64,000 bases of DNA, from positions 868,001 through 932,000 of the forward strand of contig CAWBRW010000029.1 in assembly GCA_963791235.1 (NCBI GenBank), read 5' to 3'. Shown one piece after another: positions 35,766-44,106 of this stretch; the stretch's first letter is position 1, and each line of letters starts with the position of its first letter. A model generated the notes under the pieces. The model saw nothing but the letters and a program-made list of their open reading frames with translations, did no database searches and was not told where the DNA came from. A program made the position numbers and the translations under genes. This DNA comes from JALORV01 sp963791235 (lineage in GTDB: Bacteria > Pseudomonadota > Gammaproteobacteria > Burkholderiales > Burkholderiaceae_F).

Positions 35766-37199
35766 ATGAACTCAGCAGTCACTGCGGGCACCTATAACTA
35801 CAAGGTCGTACGGCAATTCTCCGTGATGACCGTGATATGGGGCATCGTCGGCATGCTGGTGGGCGTGATCATCGCCGCCCAGATGACATGGCCGGAGCTC
35901 AATTTCGGGATTCCGTGGCTCAGCTTCGGGCGCCTGCGGCCGCTGCACACGAATGCCGTGATCTTCGCGTTCGGCGGATGCGCTCTGTTCGCCACCAGCT
36001 ACTACGTTGTCCAGCGGACATCGCAGGCGCGGCTGTGGGGCGGACCACTGGTGGCATTCACGTTCTGGGGCTGGCAGCTGGTGATCGTCGCGGCGGCGGT
36101 CACGCTGCCGCTCGGCATTTCCACGTCGAAGGAATACGCCGAACTCGAGTGGCCGATCGACATCCTGATCACGCTGGTCTGGGTCGCCTATGCCGTCGTC
36201 TTCTTCGGCACCATTGTCAAGCGCAAGGTCAAGCACATCTACGTCGCCAACTGGTTCTACGGCGCGTTCATCATCACCGTCGCGGTACTGCACCTGGTCA
36301 ACAGTGCCGCAGTACCGGCCAGTCTGTGGAAGTCGTACTCGGTATATCCGGGCGCGACCGACGCGATGGTGCAGTGGTGGTACGGGCACAACGCGGTCGG
36401 CTTCTTCCTGACCGCGGGCTTCCTCGGGATCATGTACTACTTCGTGCCGAAGGCGGCGGGACGGCCGGTGTTTTCGTATCGCCTCTCGGTGGTGCACTTC
36501 TGGGCGTTGATCTTCACCTACATGTGGGCCGGGCCGCACCACCTGCACTACACGGCGCTGCCCGACTGGGCGCAGTCGATCGGCATGATCTTTTCGCTGA
36601 TCCTGCTGGCACCGTCGTGGGGCGGAATGATCAACGGCATCATGACGCTGTCGGGTGCCTGGCACAAACTGCGCGACGACCCCATCCTGAAGTTCCTGAT
36701 CGTCTCGCTGTCGTTCTACGGCATGTCGACCTTCGAGGGGCCGATGATGTCGATCAAGACCGTGAACGCGCTCAGCCACTACACGGACTGGACCATCGGC
36801 CATGTGCATTCGGGGGCACTAGGCTGGGTTGGCCTGGTGTCGATCGGAGCGATCTACTACCTGCTGCCGCGCCTGTATGGCCGTACCGAAATGGCCAGCA
36901 TGCGCCTTGTGACCACGCACTTCTGGGTCGCCACGATCGGCATCGTCCTTTACATCGCGGCCATGTGGATCGCCGGCGTGATGCAGGGCCTGATGTGGCG
37001 TGCGGTCAACGATGACGGCACGCTCACCTACACGTTCATCGAGAGCGTGAAATCGACGTATCCGTTCTACATCATCCGGCTCGCTGGCGGGACGCTGTAT
37101 CTCGCCGGCATGTTCCTGATGGCGTGGAACACGTTCAAGACGATTGCCGCGGGCAAGTCCGTCGACGCGCCGATTCCGGCCGCGGTCGCCCACGCCTGA
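35766..37199 (+). CDS. ccoN: CcoN, catalytic subunit of cytochrome cbb3 oxidase
   Basis: 477 residues from the ATG at 35766, which has an AAGAGGAAGA site; starts further upstream lack homology. Twelve membrane helices. Haem and copper ligands are visible: H in RPLHTNAVIFAFGG (low-spin haem), H in WWYGHNAVGFF (CuB) with the tyrosine-bearing helix after it, the HH pair in GPHHLHYTALP (CuB), and HVH in WTIGHVHSGALG (haem b and b3). It reduces oxygen to water with high affinity and pumps protons in the inner membrane. ccoO follows after 30 bp. Confidence 0.97.
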   Translation: MNSAVTAGTYNYKVVRQFSVMTVIWGIVGMLVGVIIAAQMTWPELNFGIPWLSFGRLRPLHTNAVIFAFGGCALFATSYYVVQRTSQARLWGGPLVAFTFWGWQLVIVAAAVTLPLGISTSKEYAELEWPIDILITLVWVAYAVVFFGTIVKRKVKHIYVANWFYGAFIITVAVLHLVNSAAVPASLWKSYSVYPGATDAMVQWWYGHNAVGFFLTAGFLGIMYYFVPKAAGRPVFSYRLSVVHFWALIFTYMWAGPHHLHYTALPDWAQSIGMIFSLILLAPSWGGMINGIMTLSGAWHKLRDDPILKFLIVSLSFYGMSTFEGPMMSIKTVNALSHYTDWTIGHVHSGALGWVGLVSIGAIYYLLPRLYGRTEMASMRLVTTHFWVATIGIVLYIAAMWIAGVMQGLMWRAVNDDGTLTYTFIESVKSTYPFYIIRLAGGTLYLAGMFLMAWNTFKTIAAGKSVDAPIPAAVAHA

Positions 37200-37229
37200 G
37201 GCCGAAAGCAAAGGACAAGAGGAACCACG

Positions 37230-37844
37230 ATGAAACTCACGCATGACAAGATCGAGCAGAGTGTCCCGCTGCTGATCGTCCTCGTCATCCTGACCATTGC
37301 TGTCGGTGGCCTGGTCGAGATCGTGCCGTTGTACTTCCAGCGCGACGTCGTCACCCCCGTCAAGGGCATCAAGCCGTATGAGCCCTTGCGCCTCGTGGGA
37401 CGCGACATCTACATCCGCGAGGGCTGCTACAACTGCCACTCGCAGATGATCCGTCCGTTCCGCGCTGAGACACTGCGTTACGGCCACTACTCGGTGGCGG
37501 GCGAATTCGTCTATGACCATCCGTTCCAGTGGGGCAGCAAGCGCACCGGCCCTGACCTGGCGCGTGTTGGAGCGCGCTATTCCGACGACTGGCACCGCAT
37601 CCACTTCAACAACCCGCGCGATGTGGTGCCGGAATCGAACATGCCGGCGTACCCGTGGTTCGAGAAGACCAAGCTAGACGGCTCGGATGTCCAGGCACGG
37701 ATGAAGGCGCTACGGACCGTGGGCGTGCCCTACACCGACGAGCAGATCGCCAAGGCGCCCGAGGCGCTAAAGGGCAAGACCGAGCTCGACGCCGTGATCG
37801 CCTACTTGCAGGGGCTGGGCGTCGAACTCAAGGGCCTGCGCTGA
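37230..37844 (+). CDS. ccoO: CcoO, membrane-bound monohaem cytochrome c subunit
   Basis: 204 residues. An N-terminal membrane anchor (VPLLIVLVILTIAVGGLVEI) is followed by a periplasmic cytochrome c domain with one haem motif (CYNCHSQM) and the axial Met region SNMPAYPW. It passes electrons from CcoP to CcoN. AGAGGAA ribosome site upstream. The size is normal for CcoO. Confidence 0.97.
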   Translation: MKLTHDKIEQSVPLLIVLVILTIAVGGLVEIVPLYFQRDVVTPVKGIKPYEPLRLVGRDIYIREGCYNCHSQMIRPFRAETLRYGHYSVAGEFVYDHPFQWGSKRTGPDLARVGARYSDDWHRIHFNNPRDVVPESNMPAYPWFEKTKLDGSDVQARMKALRTVGVPYTDEQIAKAPEALKGKTELDAVIAYLQGLGVELKGLR

Positions 37845-37850
37845 GGCGTC

Positions 37851-38027
37851 ATGGACCTTAATGACGCGCGCGCCCTGCTGACCCTGCTGGGGTTCATCGG
37901 CTTCATCGCCATCGTGGCCTGGGCCTACAGCAAAAGCGCACGCAAGGGATTCAAGGAAGCATCCGAGTTGCCATTCGCCGACGAGAAGGAAGCGACGCGC
38001 AGCGGAGAACAGGGGAAGAACAGATGA
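37851..38027 (+). CDS. ccoQ: CcoQ, small cbb3 oxidase subunit
   Basis: 58 residues: MDLNDARALLTLLGFIGFIA starts the single membrane helix, followed by a charged tail AYSKSARKGFKEASELPFAD typical of CcoQ/FixQ. It stabilises the assembled oxidase. It begins 6 bp after ccoO and its stop overlaps the ccoP start (ATGA). Confidence 0.95.
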   Translation: MDLNDARALLTLLGFIGFIAIVAWAYSKSARKGFKEASELPFADEKEATRSGEQGKNR

Positions 38028-39001
38028 GCGACATCGGGGCGAGCCAGTTCTACAGCGCCTTCTGGGACTACTACATCGCAATTATCACGATCGTGTCGGT
38101 GGTCGGCTGCGCCGTGTTCCTGTGGCTGCAAAGCCGCCGCACGGTCAAGGCGCAGATCAACGCCAAGGGTGAGATCCAGACCACCGGGCACGTGTGGGAT
38201 GGCGACCTGCAGGAGTATCACAACCCGATGCCACGCTGGTGGATCTGGCTGTTCTACATCACCGTGTTCTTCTCGATTGTCTACCTGATCCTCTACCCGG
38301 GCCTCGGTACCCAATGGCAGGGTGTCCTGAAATGGACGCAGGTCGGGCAGTACCAGGGCGAAGTGAAGGCTGCCGATGCCAAGTTCGGTCCGATCTTCGC
38401 GGCCTATGCGGCACAGCCCATCGAACAGGTCGCCGGCGATGCACGAGCCAAGCAGATGGGCGAGCGCATCTTCCTCAACAATTGCGCGCAGTGCCATGGC
38501 TCGGATGCGCGCGGATCGCGCGGCTTTCCCAACCTGGCTGACGGCGACTGGCTCTACGGCGGCGCGCCCGCCACGATCGTGGCGACGCTGACGGAAGGTC
38601 GCAACGGCGTGATGCCGCCGATGGGTGCGGCAATCGGTGGCCGGGCGGATGTCGAGGACGTCGCGAACTACGTGCTCTCGCTTTCCGATTCGGCGCATGA
38701 TTCCGTCAAGGCCGTGCGGGGCAAGGCCAAGTTCGACACAGTGTGTGCGGCCTGTCACGGGGCCGACGCCAAGGGCAATCCTGCGCTCGGGGCGCCCAAC
38801 CTGACCGACAAGGTGTGGCTCTACGGTGGCAGCGCGGCGACGATCTCGGAGACGATCAACGGCGGCCGCAACAACGTCATGCCGAGCTTCAAGAACATCC
38901 TGACCGGGCCGGAGATCCATCTGGTCGCGGCGTATGTCTGGTCGCTCTCGAACAGCGGCAAGTCGTCCGGAGCGGCTCCGGCTGCCACTCCGGCAAAGTA
39001 G
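38024..39001 (+). CDS. ccoP: CcoP, dihaem cytochrome c subunit
   Basis: 325 residues. The N-terminal half has two membrane helices (AIITIVSVVGCAVFLWL and WWIWLFYITVFFSIVYLI) and the CcoP_N signature EYHNPMPRWW. Two tandem cytochrome c domains follow, with CAQCHGSDARG and CAACHGADAKG. It receives electrons from soluble cytochrome c and feeds CcoO. Overlaps ccoQ by 4 bp, so translation is coupled. Confidence 0.97.
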   Translation: MSDIGASQFYSAFWDYYIAIITIVSVVGCAVFLWLQSRRTVKAQINAKGEIQTTGHVWDGDLQEYHNPMPRWWIWLFYITVFFSIVYLILYPGLGTQWQGVLKWTQVGQYQGEVKAADAKFGPIFAAYAAQPIEQVAGDARAKQMGERIFLNNCAQCHGSDARGSRGFPNLADGDWLYGGAPATIVATLTEGRNGVMPPMGAAIGGRADVEDVANYVLSLSDSAHDSVKAVRGKAKFDTVCAACHGADAKGNPALGAPNLTDKVWLYGGSAATISETINGGRNNVMPSFKNILTGPEIHLVAAYVWSLSNSGKSSGAAPAATPAK

Positions 39002-39066
39002 GAGGCTGCGGATGAATGCGGCGCCGATTCACGGCGCCGTGTTCGCGTTTCGAAGGCAGTAACCCC

Positions 39067-40542
39067 ATGGACAACGCGGTAGAGGTCAAGCGCGCCCCGT
39101 CGGCACCGGTCGGCGTCACGAAGGCTGCGCTCCAGGCGGAGCCGCGTGAGATCGAGCTCCAGCTGTACGCCAAGCGCGAGGAGATCTATCCGCGGCAGCG
39201 TATCGGCGATTCGCTGGGCTTTTTCCAGAAGTGGCGCTGGGCGGCGGTGTGGGCGACGCAGATCGTCTTCTATGGCCTGCCGTGGCTGCAGTGGAACGGA
39301 CGCCAGGCGCTGCTGTTCGACCTCGCGGCGCGCAAGTTCTACATCTTCGGCATGGTGATGTGGCCGCAGGACATCATCTACCTGACCGCGATCCTCATCA
39401 TCGCGGCGCTCACGCTCTTCCTGTTCACCGCGATCGGCGGTCGCTTATGGTGCGGCTACGCCTGCCCGCAGACGGTTTACACCGAAATCTTCCTATGGAT
39501 CGAGCGGCACATCGAGGGCGACCGCGCCAAGCGCATGAGGCTCGACAAGGAGCCGCTGTCGGCACGCAAGGTCGCACTGAAGACCGCCAAACACGGCGCG
39601 TGGATCGCTGTCGCGCTGTGGACCGGCTTCACGTTTGTCGGCTACTTCACGCCGATCCGCGGGCTCGCGGTCGAGGTGGCCACTTTCGCTGCCGGCGGCT
39701 GGTCGCTGTTCTGGATCCTCTTCTACGGTTTCGCGACCTACGGCAACGCGGGCTGGATGCGCGAGCAGGTGTGCAAGTACATGTGCCCGTATGCCCGCTT
39801 CCAGAGCGCGATGTTCGATCCGGACACGCTGATCGTCACGTACGACCGTGAGCGCGGCGAGCCACGCGGCGCCGGCAGCAAGAAGACCACGCGCACCGAG
39901 CAGGGCCTCGGCGATTGCGTCGAGTGCAAGCTGTGCGTGCAGGTCTGTCCGACCGGAATCGATATCCGCAACGGGCTCCAGTACGAATGCATTGGTTGTG
40001 CGGAGTGCATCGACGCCTGCAATTACGTCATGGGCAAGGCGGGGATGCCGAAGGGCCTGATCCGCTACTCGACCGAGCGGGCGCTCACTGAACACTACGC
40101 GGCGAAGGGCATTTGGGGCCATGTGCTGCGCCCGCGCGTGCTGGTCTATGCAGCAATCCTGCTGGCGGTGACTGCTGCCCTGTTCGTCGCGGTCGCCGTG
40201 CGGGTGCCGCTTAAAGTCGATGTGATCCGCGATCGCGGCGCGCTGGCGCGCGAGGCCGAGGACGGTCGCATCGAGAACACCTACCGCCTGCAGGTGATGA
40301 ACACGGCGGAACGCGGCCAGGCCTTCGGGATTACCGCAAGCGGACTGCCCGGCCTTGAACTGGCCTCTGAGCCGACCTTCGACCTCCCCGGCGCAACGAC
40401 CCGCTCGGTGCTGGTACGCCTGCGGGCTCGTCCGGAAGATATTCCGCCCGGATCCAGCAAAGTCGTCATCGGCGTGAAGTCGCTCGACGATCCTGGGGTT
40501 GCGGTGGAGGAGAAGACCGTCTTCCTCGGATTGAAGCGGTGA
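39067..40542 (+). CDS. ccoG: CcoG (RdxA/FixG), polyferredoxin-like maturation protein
   Basis: 491 residues from the ATG at 39067. Five or so membrane helices carry conserved Cys motifs (CGYACPQTVY, CKYMCPYARFQ), then two 4Fe-4S ferredoxin clusters (CVECKLCVQVCPTG and CIGCAECIDAC) and a C-terminal immunoglobulin-like FixG_C domain. It is thought to reduce Cu(II) for cbb3 assembly. It follows ccoP by 65 bp and overlaps the next start by 4 bp. Confidence 0.95.
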   Translation: MDNAVEVKRAPSAPVGVTKAALQAEPREIELQLYAKREEIYPRQRIGDSLGFFQKWRWAAVWATQIVFYGLPWLQWNGRQALLFDLAARKFYIFGMVMWPQDIIYLTAILIIAALTLFLFTAIGGRLWCGYACPQTVYTEIFLWIERHIEGDRAKRMRLDKEPLSARKVALKTAKHGAWIAVALWTGFTFVGYFTPIRGLAVEVATFAAGGWSLFWILFYGFATYGNAGWMREQVCKYMCPYARFQSAMFDPDTLIVTYDRERGEPRGAGSKKTTRTEQGLGDCVECKLCVQVCPTGIDIRNGLQYECIGCAECIDACNYVMGKAGMPKGLIRYSTERALTEHYAAKGIWGHVLRPRVLVYAAILLAVTAALFVAVAVRVPLKVDVIRDRGALAREAEDGRIENTYRLQVMNTAERGQAFGITASGLPGLELASEPTFDLPGATTRSVLVRLRARPEDIPPGSSKVVIGVKSLDDPGVAVEEKTVFLGLKR

Positions 40543-41105
40543 GCGAGCAGCGAGCGAAGGAGAGGCCTGTGACACCCAACACCATCACGCCCTGGTACCG
40601 ACAGCCCTGGCCCTGGTTCCTGATTGCGCTGCCGGCTACCGCCGTGATCGGAGGGATCATTACCGCGGTGCTTGCGGTGCGCACCGACGACGGGCCGGTC
40701 ACGGCGGACTATTACAAGCAGGGGCTAGCGATCAACGAGGAGGTCGCGCGCGCCGATCTTGCGCGCGAACTGTCGCTGCAGGCGCACGTCGAACTCGCCG
40801 GGCTCGCGGATGGCAGTCGCGTGCGAGTCGAACTCGACGCTGCGCGAGCATTGCCGCCAGAGGCCGCATTGCGCCTGCGGTTGGTGCATCCCGGGCGACC
40901 GGGCGAGGACCGGACGGCCGTTCTGGCTCGTGTTGATGTCGACGCCGACAACCGCCGCGCGGTCTATGTCGGAGCGCTGCAGTCGCCGGCCGGAGGGCTC
41001 GCTGGTCCGGTGTCATGGCAGGTGATTCTCGAGTCACCCCAGTGGCGCATCGATGATTCATTCACCGCCGGACAGGGCGGGCAGTTCAATCTGCGGGCGC
41101 ACTAA
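40539..41105 (+). CDS. ccoH: CcoH (FixH), cbb3 oxidase assembly protein
   Basis: 188 residues from a GTG at 40539 that overlaps the ccoG stop (GTGA); an in-frame GTG at 40569 is an alternative. One membrane helix (WFLIALPATAVIGGIITAVLA) follows WYRQPWPW, the typical FixH start, then the TDDGPVTADYYKQGLAINEE signature and a periplasmic beta domain. It binds early oxidase subcomplexes during maturation. Confidence 0.93.
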   Translation: MSEQRAKERPVTPNTITPWYRQPWPWFLIALPATAVIGGIITAVLAVRTDDGPVTADYYKQGLAINEEVARADLARELSLQAHVELAGLADGSRVRVELDAARALPPEAALRLRLVHPGRPGEDRTAVLARVDVDADNRRAVYVGALQSPAGGLAGPVSWQVILESPQWRIDDSFTAGQGGQFNLRAH

Positions 41106-41143
41106 GGTTCACCAGAAGACCGTGTAACGGCGAGGGGGAGACA

Positions 41144-41476
41144 ATGACCGACAGTCTTGCGCAGCGCCTGGGTTGGGTTCTGTGGCCGTCATTCCTGGTC
41201 GCGTGCGCCGCAGAACTCGTTTTCTTCTCGCTGTTCGACCCGAGTGACCTGCACCTGTTCGGGCAGCCGGTCGAGGCTGACCGCATGCTGGTGTATACGC
41301 TGGGGTTCTTTGCCTTCTGGGCGATTGGCGCGGTGTCGAGCGCGGTGACGGTATTCCTGTCGCGCTCGCCGTTCGAGGTGAACCGCTGCACGCTGCCGGC
41401 AGATGAGCGGCCCGAAGGCTGCCCGAAGCGCGAATGCGCGGTGGATACCGCGGCGGTGCCGCTCGAGCGGAGCTAG
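41144..41476 (+). CDS. uncharacterised two-helix membrane protein of the cco cluster
   Basis: 110 residues with a GAGGGGGAGA ribosome site. Two hydrophobic helices (about 9-31 and 48-72) flank a polar loop with LFDPSDLHLFGQPVEADRML; the C-terminal 35 residues carry three cysteines (RCTLPADERPEGCPKREC). I know no function. It is the last gene of the cco unit, 38 bp after ccoH, which suggests a role in oxidase or copper/haem handling, but this is inference from position. Confidence 0.75.
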   Translation: MTDSLAQRLGWVLWPSFLVACAAELVFFSLFDPSDLHLFGQPVEADRMLVYTLGFFAFWAIGAVSSAVTVFLSRSPFEVNRCTLPADERPEGCPKRECAVDTAAVPLERS

Positions 41477-41526
41477 ATTAGAAGACCCCCACGCTCACTG
41501 CGTTCGCTGCCCCCCGCGCGGGCCAT

Positions 41527-41558
41527 CAGTCGGCTTGGGAGCGGCCCGGCGCCGACTG
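41527..41558. terminator. stem-loop between convergent cco and fnr genes
   Basis: CAGTCGGC and GCCGACTG form an 8-bp perfect stem, with GGG/CCC pairing inside the loop, in the 91-bp gap between the 41144 gene and fnr. It fits a bidirectional terminator. The same gap has a Comamonadaceae-style extragenic repeat (ACGCTCACTGCGTTCGCT). Confidence 0.55.
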
Positions 41559-41567
41559 GACACGCGG

Positions 41568-42299
41568 TCATGAGCCCTGGCCAGAGACGATCTGGCGCAG
41601 GCCGTCCGGGTTGACGATTCGGACGTGCTTCTGGTTGACGTCGATGAGCCCATCTTGGGCGAAGCGCGACAGCACGCGGCTCACGGTTTCCAGCTTGAGG
41701 CCGAGGAAGCTGCCGATCTCGGCACGGGTCATGCGCAGCACAAACTCGGTGCGCGAATAGCCGCGTGCCTCGAAGCGCTGCGACAGGTTCAGCAGGAAGG
41801 CCGCCAGGCGCTCCTCGGCATGCATGCTGCCGAGCAGCAACATGACGCCGTGCTCACGCACGATCTCGCGGCTCATTACCTTGTGGAAATGATTGCGCAG
41901 TACCGGCATCGACGAGGCGACCTCTTCGAGCCGGTCGTACGGGATCACACAGACCTCGGTGTCTTCGAGGGCAACCGTATCGCAGGAGTGAGCTTCCGTG
42001 CTGATGCCATCCAGGCCGACCAGTTCGCCGGCCATGTGGAATCCGGTGACCTGCTCACGCCCGTCCTGGGACATGACGGTGCTCTTCAGGAAACCCAGCC
42101 GCACGGCGTACAGCGACTCGAAGCGGTCGCCGGCCCGAAACAGCGCATCACCGCGCTTGACGCGTTTGCGCGTAGCGACCAGCTCCTCGAGGCGCTCGAC
42201 CTCCTTGAGGGACAGTCCGACCGGCAGGCACAGCTCGCGCAGATTGCAGTTGGAACAAGCAACCCGCAGGTTCGCAATGTTGATGGCTGGCGCGTTCAT
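41568..42299 (-). CDS. fnr: FNR/ANR oxygen-responsive transcription regulator
   Basis: 243 residues from the ATG at 42299, with AGGAG 9 bp upstream. All four cluster ligands are present: CSNCNLRELC (C-x2-C-x5-C) and the Cys in HSCDTVALED. The beta-roll (FRAGDRFESLYAVRLGFLKS, FHMAGELVGLDGIS) and the HTH (MTRAEIGSFLGLKLETVSR) are standard, with the E, S and R that read TTGAT half sites. In anoxia the 4Fe-4S dimer activates genes for microaerobic respiration. It lies between the cco cluster and hemN, and FNR-type boxes sit before ccoI, ccoN and hemN, which makes it the likely controller of all three. Confidence 0.95.
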   Translation of the reverse strand: MNAPAINIANLRVACSNCNLRELCLPVGLSLKEVERLEELVATRKRVKRGDALFRAGDRFESLYAVRLGFLKSTVMSQDGREQVTGFHMAGELVGLDGISTEAHSCDTVALEDTEVCVIPYDRLEEVASSMPVLRNHFHKVMSREIVREHGVMLLLGSMHAEERLAAFLLNLSQRFEARGYSRTEFVLRMTRAEIGSFLGLKLETVSRVLSRFAQDGLIDVNQKHVRIVNPDGLRQIVSGQGS

Positions 42300-42390
42300 G
42301 CAGCAGAACTCCTTGGCTCGACGATGCTGGCCACTGGCCGACCCCAATACGTATCACCGTGGCGCTCTTGTGGTCTTTGTTCTTGAGGCG

Positions 42391-42424
42391 CCTTGATGCA
42401 GACAGACCCTTGATGCAGACAGAC
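42391..42424 (+). repeat. perfect 17-bp tandem duplication
   Basis: CCTTGATGCAGACAGAC is present twice, head to tail (42391-42407 and 42408-42424), between the fnr start and the FNR box of hemN. Each copy contains TTGATGC, an FNR half-site-like sequence. It looks like a recent slip duplication. Confidence 0.8.
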
Positions 42425-42438
42425 ACGTGTCCGGCCCG

Positions 42439-42452
42439 TTGACCCCGGTCAA
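42439..42452. promoter_or_regulatory. FNR-type box between fnr and hemN
   Basis: TTGAC-CCCG-GTCAA, a perfect dyad with 4-bp spacer, 74 bp (centre) before the hemN start and about 146 bp before the divergent fnr start. It can serve hemN activation and perhaps fnr autoregulation. Confidence 0.7.
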
Positions 42453-42519
42453 GCCTGACGGGATGCGGCCCGAAATAATACCCTGATCGGCCGGCACTAG
42501 CCCGGCAAAGGATTTCCCG

Positions 42520-43920
42520 ATGCTGATGACAGCCCGTGGCCAGGTGGCATTGCCGGACCCTGCCACTCTGCGACGCTTTGATGTTCCGGGTCCGCGCTAC
42601 ACCTCGTACCCGACCGCCGATCGCTTCGTCGAGGCGTTCGAGGCCAATGCTTTCGCGGAAGCGCTCGCGGCACGGCAGTCTGCCGTCGCCGCTGCATCCC
42701 TCTCCCTGTACGTGCACCTGCCGTTTTGCAGCACCGTCTGCTACTACTGTGCGTGCAACAAGGTGATCACGAAGGACCACGAGAAGGCGGGCGAGTACAT
42801 CGGCTACCTGCAGCGCGAAGCAGACCTCGTCAGTGACCTGCTGACCGGCTCGCGCGAACTCGAGCAACTGCACTTTGGTGGCGGCACGCCGACGTTCCTG
42901 TCCAATGACGAACTGGCGCAGTTGATGGCGCTGCTGACCGAACGCTTCCCGCTGGCCGAAAAGGGGGAGTTTTCGATCGAGGTCGACCCGCGCTCGACAC
43001 CGCCGGACAAGGTCGCCGCTCTCGGCAGGCTCGGTTTCAACCGCATGTCGGTCGGCGTGCAGGACTTCGAGCCCGACGTGCAGCGCGCGGTCAATCGCCT
43101 GCAGAGCTTCGAGATGACGCAGGCGACCGTCGACGCCGCGCGCAAGGCGGACTTCAAGTCGGTGAATCTCGACCTGATCTACGGCCTGCCGAAGCAGACT
43201 CGCGAGACCTTCGCCCGTACGCTCGACAAGGTGCTGGTGTTGAGCCCGGAGCGCATTGCGCTCTACCACTACGCGCACCTGCCGGACCGCTTCAAGCCCC
43301 AGCGGCGCATCGAGGCCGCAGAGCTGCCATCTCCTGAGGAAAAACTCAACATCATGCTGGACGCGATCCGGCGACTGAGCGATGCCGGCTACCACTACAT
43401 CGGCATGGATCACTTCGCAAAGGCCGGTGATGACCTCGCGCGCGCGCAGCGCCAGGGTCGACTCCATCGCAACTTTCAAGGCTATTCCACGCGTCCTGAC
43501 TGCGACCTGGTTGGCCTCGGTGTCTCGGCAATCAGCAAGATCGGCCCGACCTACTCGCAGAACGTCCGCACGATCGAGGAGTACTACGACCGCCTCAAGC
43601 TTGGGATGCTGCCGACGGCGCGCGGCATCGCGCTGGACCGCGACGACATCCTGCGACGCGCGGTGATCATGTCGCTGATGTGCCACTTTGAAGTCTCGAA
43701 GGAATCGATCGAGACGGTGCACCTGATCAAGTTCGACGAGTACTTCAAGACCGAGATCGCCGAGTTGAAGCTGTTCGAGGACGAGGGGCTGGTCGAGAAC
43801 ACGCCGGAGTGGATCTCCGTCACACCGAAGGGCAAGCTGCTGGTGCGGGCCGTCGCGATGACATTCGACCGCTACCTGCGTGCCGACCAGCGCGCGCGGC
43901 GGTATTCGAAGATTGTTTGA
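42520..43920 (+). CDS. hemN: oxygen-independent coproporphyrinogen III dehydrogenase
   Basis: 466 residues; the start ATG at 42520 has AAAGGA upstream. It is a radical SAM enzyme that decarboxylates coproporphyrinogen III to protoporphyrinogen IX without oxygen, supplying haem for cbb3. The cluster motif FCSTVCYYCACN (C-x3-C-x2-C plus the fourth HemN cysteine), HFGGGTPTFLS, and NRMSVGVQDFEPDVQ are all present, and the length matches E. coli HemN (457). FNR-type control is indicated by the box at 42439. Confidence 0.97.
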   Translation: MLMTARGQVALPDPATLRRFDVPGPRYTSYPTADRFVEAFEANAFAEALAARQSAVAAASLSLYVHLPFCSTVCYYCACNKVITKDHEKAGEYIGYLQREADLVSDLLTGSRELEQLHFGGGTPTFLSNDELAQLMALLTERFPLAEKGEFSIEVDPRSTPPDKVAALGRLGFNRMSVGVQDFEPDVQRAVNRLQSFEMTQATVDAARKADFKSVNLDLIYGLPKQTRETFARTLDKVLVLSPERIALYHYAHLPDRFKPQRRIEAAELPSPEEKLNIMLDAIRRLSDAGYHYIGMDHFAKAGDDLARAQRQGRLHRNFQGYSTRPDCDLVGLGVSAISKIGPTYSQNVRTIEEYYDRLKLGMLPTARGIALDRDDILRRAVIMSLMCHFEVSKESIETVHLIKFDEYFKTEIAELKLFEDEGLVENTPEWISVTPKGKLLVRAVAMTFDRYLRADQRARRYSKIV

Positions 43921-43926
43921 CGCCTC

Positions 43927-43965
43927 GGGTGTACGCGATCGGCTGCGCCGATCGCACGTGCACCC
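43927..43965 (+). terminator. hairpin downstream of hemN
   Basis: GCGATCGGC and GCCGATCGC form a 9-bp perfect stem with a TGC loop, extended after a 2-nt bulge by another 8 pairs including one G-T pair. It lies 7 bp after the hemN stop. No strong T-run. Confidence 0.55.
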
Positions 43966-44106
43966 TCGGCGGAACGGCAAATCAGTCGGCTGCGCTTCGG
44001 AGCGGCCGTGCGCTCCGCCGAATGACAGTGCCACGACACTCTCCCATCCCCTCGCCGGGCGAGGGATGAGACTTGTGCCGTGCGGCGGCCCGGTTGGTAG
44101 CGCAAA

